Assembly: GCF_009650765.1 (NCBI RefSeq)
Contig: NZ_CP045740.1
Span: 7,416,001 to 7,480,000 of the forward strand
Direction: 5' to 3'
Length of the DNA stretch: 64,000 bases
DNA from: Streptomyces sp. SUK 48
GTDB taxonomy: Bacteria > Actinomycetota > Actinomycetes > Streptomycetales > Streptomycetaceae
Within the stretch, counting starts at the first letter, position 1. Every line of letters begins with the position of its first letter. This document shows positions 1 through 11,891 of the stretch, one piece after another. The position numbers and the translations under genes are program-made. The notes under the pieces were generated by a model. It worked only from the letters and a program-made list of their open reading frames with translations, ran no database searches and had not been told where the DNA came from.

Positions 1-417
1 CGTAGGGGCCGTCGGGGTCCTTGCGGGACTCCTGGAACCACGGGTGCTGGTCGCTGGTGTGGTTCATGACGAAGTCGATGATCACGCGCATGCCGCGCTG
101 GTGGGCGGCGTCCACGAACTCCACGAAGTCGGCGAGGTCGCCGAACTCGGGGAGCACCGCGGTGTAGTCGGAGACGTCGTAACCGCCGTCTCTGAGAGGT
201 GACTTGAAGAACGGGGGCAGCCACAGGCAGTCCACGCCGAGCCACTGGAGATAGTCGAGCTTGGCGGTCAGGCCCTTGAGGTCGCCGACGCCGTCGCCGT
301 TGCTGTCCTGGAAGGAGCGGACCAGGACCTCGTAGAAGACGGCTCGCTTGAACCACCGCGGGTCACGGTCCCGGGCAGGGGTGTCCTCGAAGGTGTCCAG
401 TACGGGTTCGTTCACGG

Positions 418-421
<4 letters not shown>
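1..421 (-). CDS. treS: Trehalose synthase TreS, N-terminal 140 residues (runs off the window)
   Basis: Interconverts maltose and trehalose and, with maltokinase, feeds maltose-1-phosphate to GlgE in the cytoplasmic GlgE alpha-glucan pathway. The visible 140 residues are the start of a GH13 (alpha/beta)8 barrel: [18 protein letters not shown], the [13 protein letters not shown] stretch, then [19 protein letters not shown] and the first conserved GH13 block around [17 protein letters not shown]. The start is the ATG at 421, which overlaps the glgE stop in an ATGA (positions 418-421), so translation is coupled to glgE. The rest of the gene lies beyond position 1; in Streptomyces the usual next genes are maltokinase (pep2) and glgB, which cannot be seen here. 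Confidence 0.95.
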
Positions 422-2409
<1,988 letters not shown>

Positions 2410-2517
2410 GTAATCACCTCCGCCGTGCGCGAAGCCGGGCACCGGCCCGGCTTCGCGCTCCGAGAGCGGGGCCGGCCCGTGCCGGTCCCCGAAGGGAACG
2501 CCTTGTACGGTGCCAGC

Positions 2518-2817
2518 TCAGGAGCTCGGCGCCGTGGAACGCCGCTCCGAAGCCGGCGCCCTTCGCACCGAACGGCGCGACATCGGCCGTCCGTCCTGCT
2601 CGCGCAGGTAGCCGACCTGACTCGTGCGCAGATACCGCTCCGCCGCGTCCGCCGCCTCGCGGGCGCAGCGTTTGCCCATCAGAACGCACAAGGTGTACCC
2701 CGAGTCCTCGAACGTGGCCCGGACCGTGCGGTCGTACGGCGAGGCGAGCATCGCGCGCTCCCACGCCCGGTAACGCCGCAACTGCCGGGCCACTTCGGCC
2801 TTGGCGGGTAGCAGCAT
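2518..2817 (-). CDS. DUF5133 domain small protein
   Basis: A 99-residue basic protein of the Streptomyces DUF5133 type: MLLPAKAEVARQLRRYRAWERAML followed by a conserved segment with TFEDSGYTLCVLMGKRCAREAADAAERYL. The function of the family is unknown. The ATG at 2817 is preceded by GGAGGGTGA about 9-11 nt upstream. An in-frame ATG at 2925 would add 36 arginine-rich residues that do not look like the family. The C-terminal 30 residues (SRRSVRRAPASERRSTAPSS) are disordered. It lies upstream of glgE on the same strand with a 108-nt gap, so a shared transcript is possible but not shown. Confidence 0.75.
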   Translation of the reverse strand: MLLPAKAEVARQLRRYRAWERAMLASPYDRTVRATFEDSGYTLCVLMGKRCAREAADAAERYLRTSQVGYLREQDGRPMSRRSVRRAPASERRSTAPSS

Positions 2818-3121
2818 GGCCCTGTTCACCCTCCACGCTCTCGACTGGGCGCGTTCCCGACGGTCGGGTGGCGTCCGCGCAGGGGTGGGCACGGCACCGT
2901 TACGGCGATCGAGGCTTTCACTCATGGTGCACGCGCGTGGACGCAGCGTCTTGTTGGAACTTCAACCATTGGGGACGGTGTGTGCTCGTGTTGCACGAAT
3001 GGCGTAGCGCCCGCACCGTTGGAGATGACTCAGAAGCGATCACCGCTCACGCTGTGTGTCCGGGATCCCTCCCGGACAGGGCGAGGGGAGCGAGAGCTTC
3101 GCCGGTGAGGAGCAAGCGACG

Positions 3122-3630
3122 ATGAAGACCGCAGTGCCCTGCTACTACCACCTCGACGTGGAAGTCAGCCCGGAACGGGTGGGACAGGTCAGCCGCATCC
3201 TGGCCGCCCATCTCCGTCACTGGGACCTCGACAATCTCGTGGCCCCCGTCTGCCGCGGCGCCGAACTGCTGCTGCGGGCGATCGACCAGCACGCCCGTGA
3301 CAAGCACACCTCCATCGAGATGTGGTGGAACGGCCAGCACCTCATCACCGCCTTCGGCGACGACGACCCCGAACTGCGCCCGGACCAGGACCTGCGGGCC
3401 GCTCTCGCGGACATCGCCGCCATGAGCGACGGCTGGGGCTGCTGCGCCGCCGAGACCGGAGCCAAGATCATCTGGTTCTCGCAGCGCGCCCGCGCCGGTG
3501 AACGGGTGCCGCTGGTGCCGCTGCCCCCGGAGCCGTTCCTGAGCACCGGCCTGACGGAGCCGCGGCGGCATCAGGTGGCCGTCCTGGCCGCGCCCGGGCC
3601 CGCCGGTGACGACAGCCTGGAGGGCAGCCG

Positions 3631-3634
<4 letters not shown>
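3122..3634 (+). CDS. RsbW-like (GHKL fold) protein coupled to glgX
   Basis: A 170-residue cytoplasmic protein resembling the anti-sigma-factor type HATPase_c proteins common in Streptomyces: helix and strand order fits RsbW, with LDNLVAPVCRGAELLLRAIDQHA at the place of the N-box and a final KIIWFSQR strand like the KTVWAE of the family. The ELVTNA-type N-box asparagine is not recognisable, so ATP binding may be weak or lost. The ATG at 3122 has GAGGAG upstream. The stop overlaps the GTG of glgX (GTGA, 3631-3634), which argues for a role tied to glycogen debranching or to its regulation. The exact function is unknown. Confidence 0.7.
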
Positions 3635-5768
<2,134 letters not shown>

Positions 5769-5772
<4 letters not shown>

Positions 5773-6617
5773 CGGATCCGGGTCTCTCGGCGCACCGGCC
5801 GCGACATCACCGTGAACTGGGCGCCGTCGGCGTCCCGGAGGATCGCCTCCGTGTCGTTCTCCTTCAGGACGCTGCCCCCGTGCTTCTCCGCCGCGCGGGC
5901 GCATCCCGGTACGTCCGCCACCGCGAAGTGGACCTGCCAGTGCGGCCGTACGGAGGGGTCCGGGGCGGCCTCCACCGCGCCCGAGTCGATCCGGGCCACC
6001 GCGTCCCCCTGGCTGCGCAGCACGACCTCGTCGCCGTCGTACTCGACCTCGCAGCACCCCGGCTTCCCCGAAGCCCAGTCGAGGATCTCGCCGTAGAACA
6101 TCGCGGAGTCGAAGGCGTCGCGGGTGTGCAGCCGGATGAACGTGGGCGCCGCCCGCCGCCACGCCTCCCAGTTGGAGACCAGCTCGCCCTGCCAGATCCC
6201 GAACGTCGCCCCGTCGCGGTCGGCGAGCAGCGCGGCCCGGCCCGGCGGGAAGGAGAGGGGTCCGACCGCCGCCGTACCGCCCCGCTCCCGGGCCCGCGCC
6301 ACCGCGACATCCGCGTCCGGCACCGCGAAGTACGGCGTCCACGCCACCGCCATCTGCCACATCGAGGCCACCGCGGCGATCCCGGCCACCGGCACCCCGT
6401 CCGCCAGCGCGACCCGGAAGTGCTCGCCGAGCTTCGCGCCGCGCCAGCGCCAGCCCAGCACGGCCGAGTAGAAGTCCTGGGTGGCCTGGAGGTCGCGGCT
6501 GGTCAGGCTCACCCAGCACGGTGCGCCGAAGACGGAGTGCGTGGAGACGACCGCACGCGGGCGCGGCCCGTGCCCGGTGCCGTCCGCTCCGTCGCTGACA
6601 GGTGTTTCTCGGTTCAT
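5769..6617 (-). CDS. VOC (glyoxalase/bleomycin-resistance fold) protein, two-domain
   Basis: A 282-residue protein with two tandem vicinal-oxygen-chelate modules (about residues 28-140 and 155-275). Recognisable pieces are PCWVSLTSRDLQATQDFYSAVLGWRW and its second-half counterpart FIRLHTRDAFDSAMFYGEILDW. It resembles the 27-kDa antigen CFP30B-type proteins of actinomycetes. The substrate is not predictable and metal ligands are not conserved clearly. I chose the ATG at 6617 (MNRETPVSDG). The longer frame to 6830 would use unlikely residues. It is convergent with glgX. Confidence 0.85.
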
Positions 6618-6762
6618 GTTCGGTAACGTCCTGCTCTCGGGGCCGGGGGTCACCGCTCTGGCTCCAGTGTCCAACCGGAAGCGGGTGGGGCGCCTGTCGA
6701 GTACCCCCGCCGGCGAGCGGACAGGCCATGTCGTCCCGGAGCGGGACCGGCGAAGCGGAACC

Positions 6763-7569
6763 TCACCGCGGCTCCGCCAGCAGCTCCTCCCGCAGCCGGT
6801 CGAAGCACCCGCTGAGCAGCCGCGACACATGCATCTGCGAGATCCCCAGCTGCTGGGCGATCCGGTTCTGCGTCATCCCCCGGAAGAACCGCAGGTAGAG
6901 GATGGTGCGCTCGCGCTCCGGCAGCGCCGCGAGGCAGGGCCGTACGGCCGCCCGGTCCACCACGAGGTCGTACCCGGGGTCCGGGCCGCCCAGCGAGTCC
7001 CCGAGGGCGTAGCCGTCCGTGCCTGCCACCTCGGCGTCCAGGGACAGCGCGGAGAAGCACTCCAGCGCCTCCATCCCGGCGCGCACTTCGTCCTCGTCGA
7101 GCCGGGTGTACTCGGCGATCTCGGCCACCGTGGGCGCCCGGCCCGGAGTGGACTGGGACAGCTCCTTCACGGCCGTACGGACCCGGTTGCGCAGATCCTG
7201 CACCCGGCGGGGCACGTGCAGCGTCCACATGTGGTCCCGGAAGTGCCGCTTGATCTCACCGGTGATGGTGGGCACCGCGTACGCCTCGAAGGCGCGGCCG
7301 CGCTCGGGGTCGTAGTGGTCGACGGCCTTCACCAGGCCCAGCGCGGCCACCTGGTACAGATCCTCCAGGGACTCCCCCCGGCCGCGGAACCGCACGGCGA
7401 TCCGCTCGGCCATGGGCAGCCACAGCCGCACCAGCTCGTCCCGCAGCGCCTGGCGCTCGGGGCCGTCGGGCAGCTCGGCGAGCCGCGCGAAGGACTCGCC
7501 CGTGTCGGGCGCGTCGTCATGGGGATGGGGGTGGGACCTGGGCTTGGTGCTGGTGCCAGTGACACGCAT
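6763..7569 (-). CDS. SigB/SigF/SigG-family RNA polymerase sigma factor
   Basis: A 268-residue group 3 (stress/sporulation type) sigma factor. Region 2 runs about 35-110 (RIAVRFRGRGESLEDLYQVAALGLVKAVDHYDP, then FEAYAVPTITGEIKRHFRDHMW), region 3 about 120-165, and region 4 is at the C-terminus (LPERERTILYLRFFRGMTQNRIAQQLGISQMHVSRLLSG). The ATG at 7569 is preceded by GAGAGAGGTG. A SigB-type promoter sequence lies about 140-170 nt upstream (see separate entry), suggesting autoregulation or a cascade. No anti-sigma gene is adjacent, although RsbW-like and SpoIIE-type proteins occur elsewhere in the window. Confidence 0.93.
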   Translation of the reverse strand: MRVTGTSTKPRSHPHPHDDAPDTGESFARLAELPDGPERQALRDELVRLWLPMAERIAVRFRGRGESLEDLYQVAALGLVKAVDHYDPERGRAFEAYAVPTITGEIKRHFRDHMWTLHVPRRVQDLRNRVRTAVKELSQSTPGRAPTVAEIAEYTRLDEDEVRAGMEALECFSALSLDAEVAGTDGYALGDSLGGPDPGYDLVVDRAAVRPCLAALPERERTILYLRFFRGMTQNRIAQQLGISQMHVSRLLSGCFDRLREELLAEPR

Positions 7570-7715
7570 CGCGCGCACCTCTCTCGCCGGTGCCGGTTGG
7601 ACAAGACACCGTGGGAGGCGCGCGCTCGGTCACGGGAAAGGACTCGGGGGCGTCAGACCACGCTCGGGGCCTGCTCCCACGGAAAGTGCCTCCTGTCCGA
7701 AGCACATACGTGCGT

Positions 7716-7741
7716 TTTCCCGCTCACGGACATCACAAAAC
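7716..7741 (-). promoter_or_regulatory. Candidate SigB-type promoter for the sigma-factor gene
   Basis: On the minus strand the sequence GTTT (7741-7738), a 16-nt spacer and GGGAAA (7721-7716) fits the GTTT-N14-16-GGGTA pattern of SigB-class promoters of Streptomyces. It points at the sigma gene, with a leader of roughly 140 nt. The -10 half is GGGAAA rather than GGGTAA, so the match is imperfect. Confidence 0.45.
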
Positions 7742-7810
7742 AAATCACCCGATAGCCGTAAAAATACCGTGATTGCTTTGACCGCATCTTGGGGTGGTCC
7801 CAGGGGTGAT

Positions 7811-7827
7811 ACCTCTGTAGCAGAGGT
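7811..7827. promoter_or_regulatory. Perfect inverted repeat upstream of marR/ABC operon
   Basis: ACCTCTG TAG CAGAGGT is a perfect 7-3-7 inverted repeat ending 11 nt before the GTG at 7839. Position and symmetry fit a MarR-type operator that would let the regulator control itself and the exporter. It could also overlap the ribosome-binding region of the mRNA (CAGAGGT). Confidence 0.5.
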
Positions 7828-7838
7828 AATCTTCAGAC

Positions 7839-8492
7839 GTGGAAGACGAAGCGATACGCGGGCCCGGCGGCGACGTGCCGCCCGGGCCGCCCGAGACCTT
7901 CCCGGCGGAGCTGACCGACGCGCTCGTCGGCATCCAGCGGCTGATCCGGCGCCGGCTGCGCGGCGGCCTGACCGGGCCCCGGCTGCGCGGTGCCGAGGTG
8001 GAACTGTTGCGGCTGATCCACTCCCGCCCGGGGATCGGTGTCTCGGAGGCCGCCAAGGAGCTGCACCTGGCCGGCAATTCCGTCTCGACGCTGGTCAACC
8101 AGCTCGTGCGGGACGCCTACCTGGTCCGGGAGACCGACCCGGCCGACCGGCGGGCCGCGCGGCTGCGGCTGACCGGGGCCGCCGAGAAACGCCTTGAGGA
8201 CTGGCACCGCCGCCGCGCCGAGCTGGTCGGCGGCCGTCTCGCCCGCCTCGACGCGGCCGACCGCGACGCCCTGCGCGCGGCCCTCCCGGCCCTGGGCAGG
8301 CTCGCCGAGCTGCTGCGCGAGGCCGACGAGACCGGCGAGCCCGGCTTGGCCGCCGACGCCGCCGACCGGGCGGGCGAGGAGCGGGCGGGGGCGGAGCGGG
8401 CGGAGGCGGAGCGGGCCGCGGCGCGGGTGAGCGCGCCGGCCGGCGCCGGAGCCGCTGCCGAGGGAATCCGGACGGAGGGAACGCCATCATGA
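7839..8492 (+). CDS. MarR-family transcriptional regulator
   Basis: A 217-residue winged-helix regulator: helix-turn-helix EAAKELHLAGNSVSTLVNQLVRDAYLVRE and wing DPADRRAARLRLTGAAEKRL at about residues 66-120. The first 25 residues and a C-terminal Ala/Glu-rich tail (RAGEERAGAERAEAERAAARV) are outside the normal fold. The GTG at 7839 is used because the preceding sequence has the AGAGGT site. The stop overlaps the ATG of the ABC ATPase (ATGA, 8489-8492), so regulator and exporter are one operon. The likely role is to control efflux in response to a small ligand. Confidence 0.9.
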   Translation: MEDEAIRGPGGDVPPGPPETFPAELTDALVGIQRLIRRRLRGGLTGPRLRGAEVELLRLIHSRPGIGVSEAAKELHLAGNSVSTLVNQLVRDAYLVRETDPADRRAARLRLTGAAEKRLEDWHRRRAELVGGRLARLDAADRDALRAALPALGRLAELLREADETGEPGLAADAADRAGEERAGAERAEAERAAARVSAPAGAGAAAEGIRTEGTPS

Positions 8493-9379
8493 CGACCGAC
8501 CCGGCGGACACGTCCGCCACCCCGGTGGCCGCCGCCACGGCCGAGGGCGCCGCCGGCCGCGCCGAGGCCGTCAGCTGCACCGGGCTCGGCTACTCCTTCG
8601 GCGAGACCAAGGCCGTCGACGACCTGGACCTCGGCGTCCGCGAGGGCGAGGTCTTCGGGCTGCTCGGCCCGAACGGCGCCGGCAAGACCACCGCCATCCG
8701 CTGCATCACCACCCTGCTGCCGGTCCCCGCCGGCATGGTCCGCGTCTTCGGGCACGACGCCGCCAAGGAGCGCATGGGAGTGCGCCGCATGCTCGGCTAC
8801 GTCCCGCAGCAGCTCTCCGCCGACGGCGGGCTCACCGGACGCGAGAACGTCGCCCTGTTCGCCCGGGTGTTCGATGTGCCGCGCCGGGAGCGTGCCGCGC
8901 GGGTCGACCTGGCGCTCTCCGCCGTCGATCTCTCCGAGGCCGCCGGACGGCTCGCCGGCACCTACTCCGGCGGCATGATCCGCCGCCTCGAACTCGCCCA
9001 GGCCCTGGTCAGCGCCCCCCGGCTGCTGATCCTGGACGAGCCGACCATCGGCCTCGACCCCATCGCCCGCACCGGCGTGTGGGAGCACATCAACGCCGTA
9101 CGCGAGGCGACCGGCATGACCGTCCTCGTCACCACCCACTACATGGACGAGGCCGACCAGTACTGCGACCGGGTCGGCCTGATGCACCGCGGCCGTATCC
9201 GCGCCCTCGGCACCCCCGAGGAGCTGCGCCGGGGCCTCGCCGAACGCAAGGGCACCGACGCCCTGCCCACGCTGGAGGACGTCTTCCGCGACGTCGCCGG
9301 CAGTGGCCTCGACGACAACACCGGAGGAGGTTTCCGTGAAGTCCGAAGCACCCGCCGCACCGCACGCCGCGTCGGCTGA
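8489..9379 (+). CDS. ABC exporter ATP-binding protein (DrrA-like)
   Basis: A 296-residue single-NBD ATPase of the daunorubicin-resistance type. It shows Walker A LLGPNGAGKTTAI (about residues 66-74), the Q-loop YVPQQLSADGGLTG, the signature YSGGMIRRLELAQAL and Walker B RLLILDEPTIGLDP followed by the H-loop VLVTTHYMDEAD. The C-terminus ends with EDVFRDVAG, usual for the DrrA class, then about 25 extra residues that overlap the start of the permease gene. It energises export by the adjacent permease. Confidence 0.94.
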   Translation: MTTDPADTSATPVAAATAEGAAGRAEAVSCTGLGYSFGETKAVDDLDLGVREGEVFGLLGPNGAGKTTAIRCITTLLPVPAGMVRVFGHDAAKERMGVRRMLGYVPQQLSADGGLTGRENVALFARVFDVPRRERAARVDLALSAVDLSEAAGRLAGTYSGGMIRRLELAQALVSAPRLLILDEPTIGLDPIARTGVWEHINAVREATGMTVLVTTHYMDEADQYCDRVGLMHRGRIRALGTPEELRRGLAERKGTDALPTLEDVFRDVAGSGLDDNTGGGFREVRSTRRTARRVG

Positions 9380-10199
9380 CCAGACCCTCGGCAAGGACAC
9401 CGCGCTGCTGCTCACCCCTCCGGTGCCGCGCGCCGGCTGGCGGCTGCTGCCCGCCCGGGTGCTCGCCATGTGCACCGTGGAACTCCAGAAGCTGCGCCAC
9501 GACCGCACCGAGCTGTACACCCGCGCCGTCCAGCCCGCCCTGTGGCTGCTGATCTTCGGTCAGACCTTCACCCGCATCCGGGCGATCCCCACCGGCGGCA
9601 TCCCGTACATCGACTACATGGCACCCGGCATCATCGCCCAGTCCGCCATGTTCATCGCGATCTTCTACGGCATCCAGATCATCTGGGAGCGGGACGCGGG
9701 CATCCTGAACAAACTGCTCGTCACCCCGACCCCGCGCTCGGCGCTGATCACCGGCAAGGCGTTCGCGGCCGGGGTGAAGTCACTGGTGCAGGCCATCGTG
9801 GTGATCGTCATCGCCGCCCTGCTCGGTGTCGCCCTCACCTGGAACCCGCTGAAGCTGCTCGGCGTCGCCCTCGCGGTGATCCTCGCCTCGGTGTTCTTCT
9901 CCTGCCTCTCGATGACCATCGCGGGCATCGTGCTCAGCCGCGACCGGCTGATGGGATTCGGGCAGGCGATCACCATGCCGCTCTTCTTCGGCTCCAACGC
10001 CCTGTACCCCGTCTCCGTGATGCCGGGCTGGCTCCAGGCCGTCAGCAAGGTCAACCCGCTGAGCTACCAAGTCGACGCGCTGCGCGGGCTGCTGCTCGGC
10101 ACGCCCGCGCATCTCGGCGCCGACTTCGGGGTGCTGGCGATCGCCGCCGCGCTCGGCATCACGGCGGCCTCCTCGCTGCTCGGCCGGCTGGCCCGGTGA
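9336..10199 (+). CDS. ABC-2 type exporter permease (DrrB-like)
   Basis: A 287-residue integral membrane protein of the ABC-2 family with about six hydrophobic segments (for example PALWLLIFGQTF, APGIIAQSAMFIAIFYGIQII, SLVQAIVVIVIAALLGVAL, LGVALAVILASVFFSCLSMTIAGIVL and a C-terminal GVLAIAAALGITAASSLL). The conserved ABC-2 motif around ITMPLFFGSNALYPVSVMPGWLQAVSKVNPLSY is present. I chose the GTG at 9336 because GGAGGAGG lies 7 nt upstream. This start is inside the ATPase gene (44-nt overlap). It forms the exporter with the preceding ATPase; the substrate is unknown. Confidence 0.92.
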   Translation: MKSEAPAAPHAASADQTLGKDTALLLTPPVPRAGWRLLPARVLAMCTVELQKLRHDRTELYTRAVQPALWLLIFGQTFTRIRAIPTGGIPYIDYMAPGIIAQSAMFIAIFYGIQIIWERDAGILNKLLVTPTPRSALITGKAFAAGVKSLVQAIVVIVIAALLGVALTWNPLKLLGVALAVILASVFFSCLSMTIAGIVLSRDRLMGFGQAITMPLFFGSNALYPVSVMPGWLQAVSKVNPLSYQVDALRGLLLGTPAHLGADFGVLAIAAALGITAASSLLGRLAR

Positions 10200-10226
10200 T
10201 CTTGCCGGGAACGTGATGTGCGGCAC

Positions 10227-10319
10227 GCGCCGTGGCCCGCCCGAGACGCACGCGGGGGGATTCTTCCTGGGCAGCGCTTGATCAACGATCAAAGCGGGCG
10301 AACCCCCTGGCCACGGCGC
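10227..10319. repeat. Nested inverted repeats downstream of the exporter operon
   Basis: GCGCCGTGGCC (10227-10237) and GGCCACGGCGC (10309-10319) are perfect 11-bp inverted arms. Between them sits a second inverted repeat, CGCTTGATC (10275-10283) and GATCAAAGCG (10287-10296, one extra A). This may act as a structured terminator for the exporter operon or as a regulatory structure for the next gene, whose promoter begins 11 nt later. Confidence 0.45.
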
Positions 10320-10330
10320 ATTCCGCTCAT

Positions 10331-10360
10331 TTGACAGTGCGCTGAGCCCACAGATAGACA
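10331..10360 (+). promoter_or_regulatory. Sigma-70 (HrdB)-like promoter
   Basis: TTGACA (10331-10336), an 18-nt spacer and TAGACA (10355-10360) match the vegetative promoter consensus well. The predicted start site is around 10367, giving a leader of only about 15 nt that contains the GAGAGGGG ribosome site before the GTG at 10382. Confidence 0.6.
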
Positions 10361-10381
10361 CTCGGGGTCGAGAGGGGCACT

Positions 10382-10906
10382 GTGTACGAGCCGAACGTGG
10401 TCGGTGACTGGCAGGAGTACGAGGAGCATGCCGGTCTGCGGGTCCGCGTCCACCGCCTGGAGGCAGCCGAACCCCCGCGCGGACGCGACGACGCCGCGGC
10501 CGGTCTGACGTACTTCAGTGTCCGGGTGACGATCGAGAACCGCGGCACGCGGCACTTCGGCGTCCACCTGGAGGACGGCCAGCTCGACGTCCGGGTCGGA
10601 CCGGACGGCGAGGGCGCGTTCATCGACTGGCGCAACTCGCAGTTCATCGAGGGCTTCGACGTCTACCCGCTGCGCCGGGCCACCGCCGTCCTCTACGCCG
10701 CCGCCCCCGAGGCCGCGCTCACCCAGGTGGACATCCAGGTGCAGCTGCGGGTGGAAGAGGAGTGGACCGAGCGCCGGCTGTGGGCCGGCGGCACCGGTGT
10801 CCAGGAACCGACCGCGCAGGCCGCCCCCGTGGGCTCCGCCCAGGGCGACCTGGCCCACCAGGTCAGCGCCTTCCTCAAGGAGCAGACGGAGCCCGGCACC
10901 GCCTGA
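10382..10906 (+). CDS. Hypothetical protein, probable beta-sandwich
   Basis: A 174-residue protein I do not recognise. Residues 8-125 alternate as in a beta-sandwich (LRVRVHRLEAAEP, LTYFSVRVTIENRGTRHFGVHLED, VDIQVQLRVEE). The phrase VRVTIENRG is reminiscent of DUF4352-type folds. No signal peptide or membrane segment is visible, so it is probably cytoplasmic. The C-terminal 50 residues are low complexity ending in an amphipathic helix. The GTG at 10382 follows GAGAGGGG and a good promoter, so the gene is probably constitutively expressed. The function is unknown. Confidence 0.7.
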   Translation: MYEPNVVGDWQEYEEHAGLRVRVHRLEAAEPPRGRDDAAAGLTYFSVRVTIENRGTRHFGVHLEDGQLDVRVGPDGEGAFIDWRNSQFIEGFDVYPLRRATAVLYAAAPEAALTQVDIQVQLRVEEEWTERRLWAGGTGVQEPTAQAAPVGSAQGDLAHQVSAFLKEQTEPGTA

Positions 10907-10931
10907 GCTCCGGCCGCCCCCCCGGTCCCGC

Positions 10932-11867
10932 TCAGTGCGGGATGCCGTCGATGATCTCCCGCGCGCCCTGCCGCAGCAGCGCCACCGCGACCGAGGTGCC
11001 GAGCGTGGCCGGGTCGAGCCGGCCCGCCCATTCGTGGGCGTTCAGCCGGGTCTTGCCGTCCGGGGTGAACACACAGGCCCGCAGGGAGAGTTCACCGCCG
11101 GCGTCCACTCGCGCGTACCCGGAGATCGGGCTGTTGCAGTGGCCCTGGAGCACATGCAGGAACATCCGCTCGGCCGTCGCCTCCCGGTGGGTGTCCGGGT
11201 CGCCGAGCCCGCTGACCGCGTCGATCAGCTCGGTGTCGCCCTCCCGGCACTGCAGGGCGAGGATGCCCGCGCCGATCGGCGGCATCATCGTCTCCGGGGA
11301 CAGCACCTCGCTGATCACATCGGTGCGCCCGATGCGCTCCAGACCGGCCACCGCGAGCAGCAGCGCGTCCGCCTCGCCGTCGGCCAGCTTCCGGAGCCTG
11401 CGGTTGGCGTTGCCGCGGAACGGCACGCACTCCAGATGCGGGTGGGTGGCGGCCAGTTGGGCGATCTTGCGCACCGCGGAGGTGCCGATCCGGGTGCCGG
11501 CCGGCAGCTCGTCCAGGGTCAGGCCACCCGGGTGCACCAGCGCGTCGCGGATGTCGTCCCGCTTCAGGAACGCGGCGAACACCGTCCCGGCGGGCAGCGG
11601 CCGGTCGGCCGGCACGTCCTTCACGCAGTGCACCGCGAGATCCGCCGCCCCGGCCAGCAGGGCCGCGTCCACCTCCTTGGTGAACGCCCCCTTGCCCTCG
11701 ACCTGGGCCAGATCGCCGAGCCACTTGTCGCCGGTGGTCTTCACGGGGACGACCTCGGTGCGCACACCCGGATGCAGGGCGGCCAACTCGGCGCGGACCC
11801 GCTCCACTTGGGCCAGAGCCATGGGCGAGTCACGGGAGACGATTCGGATCAGTTCGGGAACCGGCAT
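10932..11867 (-). CDS. hemC: Divergent hydroxymethylbilane synthase (porphobilinogen deaminase) paralogue
   Basis: Polymerises four porphobilinogens to hydroxymethylbilane in tetrapyrrole synthesis. The three-domain family is recognisable over about 311 residues: [31 protein letters not shown] (canonical HSLKDVP), [13 protein letters not shown] (canonical GTSSLRR), [23 protein letters not shown] and [12 protein letters not shown], which carries the Cys for the dipyrromethane cofactor. Several usually invariant residues are changed (Ser to Cys in HCVKDVP, second Arg of the RR pair to Lys). No other hem genes are adjacent, so this is likely a second copy beside a canonical hemC elsewhere. The start could be the ATG at 11867 or a GTG at 11873; no strong ribosome site decides. 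Confidence 0.82.
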   Translation of the reverse strand: MPVPELIRIVSRDSPMALAQVERVRAELAALHPGVRTEVVPVKTTGDKWLGDLAQVEGKGAFTKEVDAALLAGAADLAVHCVKDVPADRPLPAGTVFAAFLKRDDIRDALVHPGGLTLDELPAGTRIGTSAVRKIAQLAATHPHLECVPFRGNANRRLRKLADGEADALLLAVAGLERIGRTDVISEVLSPETMMPPIGAGILALQCREGDTELIDAVSGLGDPDTHREATAERMFLHVLQGHCNSPISGYARVDAGGELSLRACVFTPDGKTRLNAHEWAGRLDPATLGTSVAVALLRQGAREIIDGIPH

Positions 11868-11891
11868 GCGCACACGATAGACCCCCCTGCC

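Noticed and set aside
7778..7783. TTGACC as -35 of the MarR operon promoter
   Set aside because: No acceptable -10 element at 16-19 nt; TGATAC at 7807 is 23 nt away.
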